The notes below the pieces were generated by a model. The model saw nothing but the letters and a program-made list of their open reading frames with translations, searched no databases and had not been told where the DNA came from. Made by a program: the position numbers and the translations under genes. 6,596 nt of DNA, taken from positions 1-6,596 of the forward strand of contig JAITUD010000154.1 in NCBI GenBank assembly GCA_031286555.1, given 5' to 3'. The number at the start of each line of letters is the position of its first letter. Position 1 is the first letter of the stretch. This DNA is from Microbacterium sp. (GTDB taxonomy: Bacteria; Actinomycetota; Actinomycetes; Actinomycetales; Microbacteriaceae). Below, one piece after another: positions 1 to 4,888 of the stretch.

Positions 1-9
1 GGTGGTCAC
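1..9 (-). CDS. Second sugar ABC permease (MalG/DasC-like), first three codons only
   Basis: A GTG codon at 9..7 overlaps the stop of the preceding permease (GTGA) and opens the frame M-T-T before the window ends. Directly upstream on the minus strand lies an almost perfect Shine-Dalgarno sequence, AAGGAGG at 23..17, 7 nt from the GTG. This is a much better ribosome site than the preceding permease has, and it sits inside that permease's last codons. Sugar ABC operons of this type normally order binding protein, MalF-like permease, MalG-like permease, so the identity is inferred from position, overlap and ribosome site and not from protein sequence. Three codons cannot confirm the product. Confidence 0.55.
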
Positions 10-971
10 TGGGTCTCCTCCTTGATGAGGCTGCGCACGTAGAACCAGCTCAGCGCGATCGTGATGGCGAGGACGAAGATCGACATCGCCGCTCCCCCGC
101 CGAAGTCCATGCCGGCGACACCGGTCTTGTAGATGTAAGTGCCGAGCAGGTCGTAGTCGGTCGACTTGGGGCCGGCATCCTGCAGCAGCGTGATCTGCGC
201 GAAGACGCGCAGATCCCAGATCAGGTTCAGCAGCAGCACGATCGCGATCACGGGCTTGAGCACCGGGTACATGATGTGCCGGAAGCGCTGGAAGGCGCCG
301 GCGCCGTCGAGCTGGGCGGCCTCGAGGACCTCGCCGGAGACCTGCGTCAGGCCGGCGTAGGCCGAGAAGGCGACGAACGGCACCGACATCCAGATGATGA
401 TGATCGACGCGACGATGAAGAACAGCAGCGGCGAGGTGCCGATCCAGTTGAAGTTCCCGATGTCGACGCCGGGGATGAGATTGATCAGATAGTTGATCAC
501 ACCGCGACGGCGGTCGAACAGCCAGATCCACACGGTCATCGCGGCGATCACGGGCATGGCCCAGGCGAGCAGCAGCGCGATCTGCAGGATGAAGCGGATG
601 GCTGCGGGGATCTTGGTCATCAGCAGCGCCAGCAGCACGCCGATCACGACGGTGACGAAGGCGGTGACCAGGCAGAACAGCACCGAGCGGAAGGTGACCT
701 CCCAGAACGTCGGGTTCTGGGCGATGGCGATGTAGTTGTCGAACCAGACGAAGTCGGGGGCCTTGCCGCCGAGCTGCTGCATGGCGCCGTACTTCTGGAA
801 CGAGGTGACGATCTGCCACCCGACCGGGTACCCCATGCCGAGCACGAGCACGACGACCGCGCCGGTGATGAGTGCGTAGGGGGCCCAGTTCCTACGGCGC
901 GCGACGGTCGGAGGCGCCTGCTTCGGAGGCGCCTGCTTCGGCGCCTGAGTGGGGACTGCGGTGGATGTCAT
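6..971 (-). CDS. Carbohydrate ABC transporter permease, MalF/DasB type
   Basis: This 321-residue inner-membrane protein is one half of the channel of a CUT1-type sugar importer, fed by the lipoprotein encoded upstream. It has a cytoplasmic tail of about 29 residues rich in Gln-Ala-Pro and ending ARRR, then six likely membrane helices near residues 31-53, 93-118, 127-151, 182-206, 238-258 and 292-312. The ATPase-docking EAA loop is intact at 217-240 (EAAQLDGAG...YPVLKP). Stretches such as LLAWAMP, IWMSVPFVAFS and IWDLRVFAQ resemble DasB, the chitobiose permease of Streptomyces, as I remember that family; the substrate remains an inference. I chose the ATG at 971. An in-frame ATG at 1052 (TGATG with the upstream stop) would force 27 extra residues out of a strong hairpin. 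The ribosome site for 971 is weak (GAGACGGG about 13 nt upstream), so the start is not certain. Confidence 0.88.
   Translation of the reverse strand: MTSTAVPTQAPKQAPPKQAPPTVARRRNWAPYALITGAVVVLVLGMGYPVGWQIVTSFQKYGAMQQLGGKAPDFVWFDNYIAIAQNPTFWEVTFRSVLFCLVTAFVTVVIGVLLALLMTKIPAAIRFILQIALLLAWAMPVIAAMTVWIWLFDRRRGVINYLINLIPGVDIGNFNWIGTSPLLFFIVASIIIIWMSVPFVAFSAYAGLTQVSGEVLEAAQLDGAGAFQRFRHIMYPVLKPVIAIVLLLNLIWDLRVFAQITLLQDAGPKSTDYDLLGTYIYKTGVAGMDFGGGAAMSIFVLAITIALSWFYVRSLIKEETQ
910..947. repeat. 15-bp tandem repeat in the permease N-terminal tail
   Basis: GGAGGCGCCTGCTTC occurs twice back to back (910-924 and 925-939), and a shortened third copy, GGCGCCTG, follows at 940-947. Because the unit is 15 bp it stays in frame. 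Read on the minus strand it encodes the repeated Gln-Ala-Pro-Pro-Lys of the cytoplasmic tail. Copy-number change by slippage would lengthen or shorten the tail by five residues without affecting the membrane domain. Confidence 0.8.
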
Positions 972-1013
972 GGAATCGCGAAACCCGTCTCTGGAAGGGG
1001 AGATGACGACGGT

Positions 1014-1043
1014 GCGGGGGCCGGGCGTGCGCCCGGCCCCCGC
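1014..1043 (-). promoter_or_regulatory. Strong GC hairpin between binding protein and permease genes
   Basis: GCGGGGGCCGGGC (1014-1026) pairs perfectly with GCCCGGCCCCCGC (1031-1043) around a 4-nt loop, giving a 13-bp stem. It starts 8 nt after the binding-protein stop and lies in the 80-nt gap before the permease. No U-run follows on the minus strand, so it is not a textbook intrinsic terminator. In sugar ABC operons, hairpins at this place are known to stabilise the binding-protein mRNA or cut downstream expression, giving excess binding protein. That role is inferred here. Confidence 0.7.
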
Positions 1044-1051
1044 GAGAGGCA

Positions 1052-2389
1052 TCAGCCGTTGATGATGCCGTTGATCTTGCTGTCGTACTCCTTCGCCAGC
1101 GAGGCGGTGTCGCCGCCCTCGGCGATCTTGCCGAAGAACTCCTCAAGGATCTTCTGACCCTCGACGGCGGCCCAGCCCGGCGCGGCCGGGGTCAGCTTGG
1201 AGCCCAGGGCCGAGTCGACGAGCGCCTTGGCGAACTGGTCGGTGCCGAGTTCGGCGACGTACTTGGTGTTCGCCGGGCCCAGGCCGTTCTTGGCCAGCAG
1301 GGTCTGGTAGTCCTCGGAGAAGATGATGCGCAGCAGCTCCTTGGCGCCGGCCTGCTTGGTGCTCTTCGCCGAGATCGCGATGTTCGAGCCGCCCGCGAAG
1401 ACCGGGGCGACGGTGCCGGCCTCGACACCCGGGAGCGGGAACACGCCGAAGCTGGCGTCGTTCCACTCGCGCTTCTCGTTGCCCTTGTCGTCGTCGCCCT
1501 TGTAGTCGCCGACCGACCAGTGCGCCCAGCCGGGTGCGATGATCGTCGCGGCGGTGGGGGCTGCGCCGTCCTTGTCGTTGTTGATGTTCACCCACGGAGT
1601 GGAGTCATCCTCGGTGGAGGGGGCGTTCGAGGCGTTCTTGAACAGCTCCTGGAACTGCTTCAGACCGGTCTGCGTCTTCTCGCTGGACAGCGTGGAGACC
1701 CACTTGTCGCCGTCCTTCTCGGCGAGCTCGCCGCCGTTCGCGAAGATCCAGGAGACGCCGTTGCGCCAGTCCTGGCCGCCGATGTAGAAGCCGGACTGTC
1801 CGGAGGTCTTCAGCTTGGCGACGTCGGCATTGAACTCCTCGAGCGTCGAGGGGACCTCGAGTCCGGCGGCCTTCCAGATGTCCTTGCGGTAGGTGATGTA
1901 GCGCGACCCGAAATAGTAGGGCAGCGCGTACTGCTTGCCGTCGACCGTGCCGACGTCGACGAACGACTTCAGGAGGTCGTCGCCGCCGAGGTCCTGGTAG
2001 ATGCCGCTCAGGTCGGCGAAGGCACCGGCGGTGGTGAAGGTCGGCGACCAGGTGTTGCCGATCTCGGTGACGTCGGGGGTGTTCTTCGCGTCGGGCAGCT
2101 GGTTGGTCAGCTTGGTGAGGGCGTCGGTCCAGTCCTGCTGCTGGATGGTCAGCTCGCCACCGGTGGCCGCCTTGTACTCCTTGACGAGGTAGTCGCGCGC
2201 CTCCTGCGGGGTGTCGCCGCCCATGACCCAGAACGTGATGTCCTGGTTCTTGGCGCCCTTGGCGTCGAAGCCGCTGGCAGCGGCGCCTGCGCCGTTGTCG
2301 TTGCTCGAGCATCCGGTCAGCGCGATCGCGAGGACGGAGGCCCCCGCGAGTGCGGTCAGCGCGATGCTGCGCTTGCCGTTACGGATCAT
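1052..2389 (-). CDS. Sugar-binding lipoprotein of an ABC importer (SBP_bac_1 / DasA-like)
   Basis: This 445-residue extracellular solute-binding protein captures a sugar outside the membrane and delivers it to the permeases encoded downstream. The N-terminus is a lipoprotein signal peptide: basic residues (RNGKR), a hydrophobic stretch and lipobox LTGC, so Cys27 should be lipidated after cleavage. The mature protein opens with a small low-complexity linker and then the family-1 fold: ITFWV at 51-55, PDVTEIGNTW at 105-114, and GKQYALPYY...ITYRKDIWKAAG at 151-176, the part most diagnostic of oligosaccharide-binding proteins. Length is normal for the family. The general look recalls DasA of Streptomyces, which binds N,N'-diacetylchitobiose, but the ligand cannot be read from sequence alone. 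The ATG at 2389 has a ribosome site GAGAGGAAG 7 nt upstream. It is first in its operon, behind a promoter with a palindromic operator. Confidence 0.93.
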   Translation of the reverse strand: MIRNGKRSIALTALAGASVLAIALTGCSSNDNGAGAAASGFDAKGAKNQDITFWVMGGDTPQEARDYLVKEYKAATGGELTIQQQDWTDALTKLTNQLPDAKNTPDVTEIGNTWSPTFTTAGAFADLSGIYQDLGGDDLLKSFVDVGTVDGKQYALPYYFGSRYITYRKDIWKAAGLEVPSTLEEFNADVAKLKTSGQSGFYIGGQDWRNGVSWIFANGGELAEKDGDKWVSTLSSEKTQTGLKQFQELFKNASNAPSTEDDSTPWVNINNDKDGAAPTAATIIAPGWAHWSVGDYKGDDDKGNEKREWNDASFGVFPLPGVEAGTVAPVFAGGSNIAISAKSTKQAGAKELLRIIFSEDYQTLLAKNGLGPANTKYVAELGTDQFAKALVDSALGSKLTPAAPGWAAVEGQKILEEFFGKIAEGGDTASLAKEYDSKINGIING

Positions 2390-2461
2390 TCGTGTACTTC
2401 CTCTCAGTGCTTCACTGCAGAGTGGGGCGGCTCATCGGGGAGTCGGTCCCGTTGGTGGAGG

Positions 2462-2486
2462 TTTGTTAGGACAGTAACCTAACAAA
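2462..2486. promoter_or_regulatory. Palindromic operator over the -10 box, ROK- or LacI-type repressor site
   Basis: TTTGTTAGG (2462-2470) and CCTAACAAA (2478-2486) form a perfect 9-bp inverted repeat around 7 bp. The repeat contains the whole -10 hexamer and the expected start site of the ABC operon, so a bound protein would block RNA polymerase. Half-sites GTTAGG / CCTAAC with this spacing resemble sites I associate with ROK-family sugar repressors of actinobacteria, and are unlike the DasR site. The regulator is not in the window. Basal A+T richness here also stands out from the surrounding GC-rich DNA. Confidence 0.7.
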
Positions 2487-2503
2487 TTCCCTTCGCGTGT
2501 CAA
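2476..2503 (-). promoter_or_regulatory. Promoter of the sugar ABC operon
   Basis: On the minus strand the -35 box TTGACA (2503..2498) and the -10 box TAGGTT (2481..2476) are separated by 16 bp. This agrees well with the actinobacterial housekeeping consensus TTGACN / TAGGNT. Transcription should start near 2469, leaving an untranslated leader of about 80 nt before the ATG at 2389. Confidence 0.72.
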
Positions 2504-2571
2504 AGGCAGAACGACCGTGAGAAGTAACGTTTCGGATTCGAAGACTGCACGGCGACAGCTCGGGCACCCCA

Positions 2572-2584
2572 TAGGCTCGTGATG
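2572..2584 (+). promoter_or_regulatory. Candidate -10 box for leaderless nrtR transcript
   Basis: TAGGCT at 2572-2577 matches the actinobacterial -10 form TAGGNT and ends 6 nt before the GTG start of nrtR, so transcription would begin at or next to the start codon. No Shine-Dalgarno sequence precedes the GTG, as expected of a leaderless mRNA. No clear -35 hexamer is seen at the usual spacing. Confidence 0.5.
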
Positions 2585-3249
2585 TGAGCGCGAGAAGCAC
2601 CGAGAACGACGCCATCCGCGTCGCCGTCTCGACCGTGATCTTCTCGTTGCGCGCCGCCCCGGACGGTGATCGACTGATGCTGCCGCTGGTGCGCCGCACC
2701 CGGGACCCCCACCGCGGCGTCTGGGCGCTTCCCGGCGGCTGGCTCGATGCGGACGAGGATCTCGACGTCGCCGCTTCGCGGACCCTGGCCGAGACGACCG
2801 CCCTGACGCCGAGCTATCTCGAACAGCTCTACACGTTCGGCGACGTCGACCGCTCCCCCACCCGGGTCGTCTCGATCGTGTACTGGGCGCTGCTGCGCTC
2901 GGATCTGGTCGACACCCAGCGCTCGACGGCCGGTGCACCGGAGAACGTCGAGTGGTTCGACGTGGACGCGCTCCCCGCTCTCGCCTTCGACCATCGGCGC
3001 ATCGCCGAGTACGCCCTCGACCGGTTGCGCAACAAGGTCGGCTACAGCCGCATCGCCGCAGGTCTGCTGCCCGACGAGTTCACCCTCACCGAGCTGCGCG
3101 AGGTGTACGAGGCCGTGCTGGGCCGTCGCCTCGACCCGTCCAACTTCCGCCGCCTGCTGGAGGGCACCGACGAGCTGGTGCCGACCGAGTCGTTCCGCAC
3201 CGGCAAGCATCGCCCCGCACGGCTGTACCGGCGAGGCCGCGAGGCCTGA
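2584..3249 (+). CDS. nrtR: NrtR, Nudix-type transcriptional regulator of NAD synthesis
   Basis: The 221-residue protein combines an N-terminal Nudix fold (about 10-145) with a C-terminal winged-helix DNA-binding domain (about 153-216). This is the NrtR architecture, a repressor of NAD biosynthesis genes released by ADP-ribose or related NAD derivatives. The Nudix box spans residues 52-74: G52, E58, R66 and E70 stay, but the Glu after R66 is Thr67, the second Glu of the EE pair is Thr71 and the Gly is Ala73, so hydrolase activity is probably lost and the domain kept as a ligand sensor. The helix region LLPDEFTLTELREVYEAVLG (161-180) followed by NFRRLL is typical of NrtR. The GTG at 2584 is the only usable start, because a stop in frame lies at 2572. 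The gene sits 107 nt upstream of nadA on the same strand and is divergent from the sugar operon. Its placement makes nadABC its obvious target. Confidence 0.9.
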   Translation: MSARSTENDAIRVAVSTVIFSLRAAPDGDRLMLPLVRRTRDPHRGVWALPGGWLDADEDLDVAASRTLAETTALTPSYLEQLYTFGDVDRSPTRVVSIVYWALLRSDLVDTQRSTAGAPENVEWFDVDALPALAFDHRRIAEYALDRLRNKVGYSRIAAGLLPDEFTLTELREVYEAVLGRRLDPSNFRRLLEGTDELVPTESFRTGKHRPARLYRRGREA

Positions 3250-3283
3250 GGCCGGCATCCGTCGTGCACCGGCGTCACGCCGA

Positions 3284-3312
3284 TTGCACTTCTGGTCATG
3301 TCGACATAATCT
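3284..3312 (+). promoter_or_regulatory. Probable nadA operon promoter
   Basis: TTGCAC (3284-3289) and TAATCT (3307-3312) are separated by 17 bp; CATAAT at 3305-3310 is an alternative -10 box at 15 bp. Transcription would begin near 3318, about 40 nt before the nadA ATG. The interval between the boxes holds the palindrome ATGTCGACAT (3298-3307) and the first copy of the paired motif described separately, so a repressor bound there would compete with RNA polymerase. Confidence 0.5.
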
Positions 3313-3344
3313 GTTCACACAGTAAGTGTCCAAGTGACCAGAAG
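3289..3344. promoter_or_regulatory. Two inverted 26-bp motifs upstream of nadA, candidate NrtR operators
   Basis: Copy 1 runs 3289-3314 on the plus strand and copy 2 runs 3344-3319 on the minus strand, with 4 bp between them. They agree at 19 of 26 positions: the first ten (CTTCTGGTCA) are identical, then T at 13, GACA at 15-18 and CTGT at 23-26. Copy 1 covers the space between the promoter boxes and the -10 box. Copy 2 ends next to the nadA ribosome site. The neighbour nrtR makes NrtR the likely ligand. I cannot confirm the match to a published NrtR consensus from memory. Confidence 0.6.
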
Positions 3345-3356
3345 GTGGCGACCCCG

Positions 3357-4676
3357 ATGCACACCGCACTCCCCCTCCCCGCGCTCGACCCGTCCGTCGA
3401 CCACGCGCTGCGACTCATTGTCGACGGCGCCTCCACCGAGGAGACCTGCGCGACCGACCTCGCGGCAGGCCCCTGGGACTTCGACTCCCGTCCCGGCTAC
3501 GGGCCCGGCTCGTCGATGGGCGACGTGATCCCCACCGGAGCACCGCGCCAGGGCGAGCTCCCGCCCGCATACCGGGAGGCATCGGAGGACGAGCTGGACG
3601 CCCGCATCCGCGCCGCGAAGCGCACCCTCGGCGACCGGGTCGTCGTGCTCGGGCACTTCTACCAGCGCGAGGAGGTGGTGCGGCACGCCGACTACGTGGG
3701 CGACTCGTTCCAGCTCGCACAGGCCGCGCTCGACCGCCCCGAGGCCGAGGCGATCGTGTTCTGCGGGGTGCACTTCATGGCAGAGACCGCCGATCTGCTC
3801 TCACGCCCCGATCAGGCCGTCATCCTGCCGAACCTGGCCGCCGGATGCTCGATGGCCGACATGGCCGACATCGACCAGGTCGAGGACTGCTGGGAGCAGC
3901 TCGCCGACATCTACGGCCCCCTCGATCAGCCCGATGCCGATGGCCTCGTGCCCGTCGTGCCGGTGACGTACATGAACTCCTCCGCGGCCATCAAGGGTTT
4001 CGTCGGCCGCAACGGCGGGATCGTGTGCACCTCCTCGAACGCGAAGACGGTGCTGGAGTGGGCGTTCTCGCGCGGGCACCGGGTGCTGTTCTTCCCCGAC
4101 CAGCACCTCGGTCGCAACACCGCGAAGGCGATGGGAGTCCCGCTCGAGCAGATGCCGCTGTGGAACCCGCGGAAGCCGCTCGGCGGATCGAGCGCCGACC
4201 AACTCGAGGATGCCCGGGTGCTGCTCTGGCACGGCTTCTGCTCGGTGCATCGCCGGTTCACCGTCGGCCAGATCGAGCAGGCACGCGCCGAGCACCCCGG
4301 CGTGCGCGTGATCGTGCACCCGGAGTGTCCGATGGAGGTCGTCGACGCCGCGGACGAGGCCGGCTCCACCGCCTACATCCGTCGGGCGATCGAAGAGGCG
4401 TCCGAACCGAGCACGTTCGCGATCGGCACCGAGATCAACCTGGTCCGGCGTCTCGCCGCGCAGCATCCGCAGCACGAGATCTTCTGCCTCGACCCGGTGG
4501 TCTGCCCGTGCTCGACGATGTACCGCATCCATCCCGGCTACCTCGCCTGGGTGCTCGAGGAGCTCGTCGCAGGGCGCACCGTGAACCGGGTGCAGGTGGC
4601 GGACGACGTCGCCGCCCCGGCACGCGTCTCCCTGGAGCGGATGCTGGCCGCGAAGCCGGAGGCGGCGAGCGCATGA
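3357..4676 (+). CDS. nadA: Quinolinate synthase NadA
   Basis: NadA condenses iminoaspartate, made by NadB, with dihydroxyacetone phosphate to give quinolinate, using an oxygen-sensitive 4Fe-4S cluster in the cytoplasm. The 439-residue protein is of the longer kind, with about 75 extra residues before the conserved part. Conserved blocks are GHFYQREEVVRHADYVGDS at 99-117, NLAAGCSMADMA at 159-170, GGIVCTSSNA at 220-229, HPECPMEV at 321-328, GTEINLV at 357-363 and CLDPVVCPCSTM at 377-388. The three cluster ligands are most likely Cys164, Cys224 and one of Cys383/Cys385. The ATG at 3357 is preceded by AGAAGG about 11 nt upstream. A GTG at 3345 is in frame, but AGAAG would abut it with no spacing. 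The frame stays open back to 2952, but that part overlaps nrtR. It is the first gene of nadABC, and its stop overlaps an ATG (ATGA at 4673-4676) that no longer leads directly into nadB. Confidence 0.95.
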   Translation: MHTALPLPALDPSVDHALRLIVDGASTEETCATDLAAGPWDFDSRPGYGPGSSMGDVIPTGAPRQGELPPAYREASEDELDARIRAAKRTLGDRVVVLGHFYQREEVVRHADYVGDSFQLAQAALDRPEAEAIVFCGVHFMAETADLLSRPDQAVILPNLAAGCSMADMADIDQVEDCWEQLADIYGPLDQPDADGLVPVVPVTYMNSSAAIKGFVGRNGGIVCTSSNAKTVLEWAFSRGHRVLFFPDQHLGRNTAKAMGVPLEQMPLWNPRKPLGGSSADQLEDARVLLWHGFCSVHRRFTVGQIEQARAEHPGVRVIVHPECPMEVVDAADEAGSTAYIRRAIEEASEPSTFAIGTEINLVRRLAAQHPQHEIFCLDPVVCPCSTMYRIHPGYLAWVLEELVAGRTVNRVQVADDVAAPARVSLERMLAAKPEAASA

Positions 4677-4888
4677 GCAACGCCTCCGACCAGTCCCGGG
4701 TCGCCGTTCGTCCCGCTCCGGCACCGCACCGAGTGCTCGGGTCGCACTTCGCCCCGCTGCCGCGCCGGGTATCCGGGACGGAGCGCGACCTGAAGCGAGC
4801 GATCCGCCGGATACCGGGTCCGCGTGCGACGCGGATGCCGCGCCCCGGACGTCGGAGCGAGACGATCGGCGCCCTGACATGCGTGTGA
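4673..4888 (+). CDS. Doubtful 71-codon ORF between nadA and nadB
   Basis: An ATG overlapping the nadA stop (ATGA) has a good ribosome site, GGAGG at 4658-4662, 10 nt upstream, and opens a 71-codon frame that ends 10 nt inside nadB. The product is very basic (many Arg and Pro) and I recognise no domain. The first eleven codons all end in G or C, whereas the rest relaxes to about 80 %, below the neighbouring genes. The start MSNASDQSRVAV looks like the beginning of a NadB-type nucleotide-binding strand (compare RVIVV at the present nadB start). One reading is that this is the original nadB start cut off by inserted repeat DNA. Alternatively it is a chance frame whose translation merely carries ribosomes to nadB. 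Confidence 0.3.
   Translation: MSNASDQSRVAVRPAPAPHRVLGSHFAPLPRRVSGTERDLKRAIRRIPGPRATRMPRPGRRSETIGALTCV
4768..4835. repeat. Inverted-repeat cluster in the nadA-nadB gap
   Basis: GGTATCCGG (4768-4776) pairs perfectly with CCGGATACC (4807-4815). The stem continues inward, after a 2-nt bulge, as CGGA.CGC (4779-4786) with GCG.TCCG (4799-4806), giving a long imperfect hairpin. A second hairpin follows, TCCGCG (4819-4824) with CGCGGA (4830-4835). No U-run follows. Such a structure inside an otherwise overlapping operon suggests inserted repeat DNA and could influence nadB expression. Confidence 0.55.

Noticed and set aside
972..1052. Earlier permease start at the ATG overlapping the binding-protein stop
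   Set aside because: The 27 added residues would be encoded by the GC hairpin and its flank and look unlike a permease N-terminus. It is kept only as an alternative, because the ribosome site at 971 is also weak.
276..1157. 293-codon plus-strand frame over the permease gene
   Set aside because: The product is an Asp/Gly/Arg-rich shadow of the permease with no domain, and the opposite frame encodes a convincing membrane protein.
1520..2482. 320-codon plus-strand frame over the binding-protein gene
   Set aside because: It is antisense to the lipoprotein gene, is low-complexity Val/Gly/Leu, has no ribosome site and runs through the sugar operon promoter.
3270..3282. Hairpin CGGCG-TCA-CGCCG after nrtR as its terminator
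   Set aside because: The stem is only 5 bp and no U-run follows, so read-through from nrtR into nadA cannot be excluded.
3298..3307. Palindrome ATGTCGACAT as a stand-alone operator
   Set aside because: Only copy 1 of the paired motif contains it. Copy 2 reads ACTTGGACAC at the same place, so the palindrome itself is not the shared element.
2952..3356. Upstream extension of the nadA reading frame
   Set aside because: It overlaps nrtR in another frame and is Arg-rich. The ATG at 3357 has a ribosome site and a plausible promoter.
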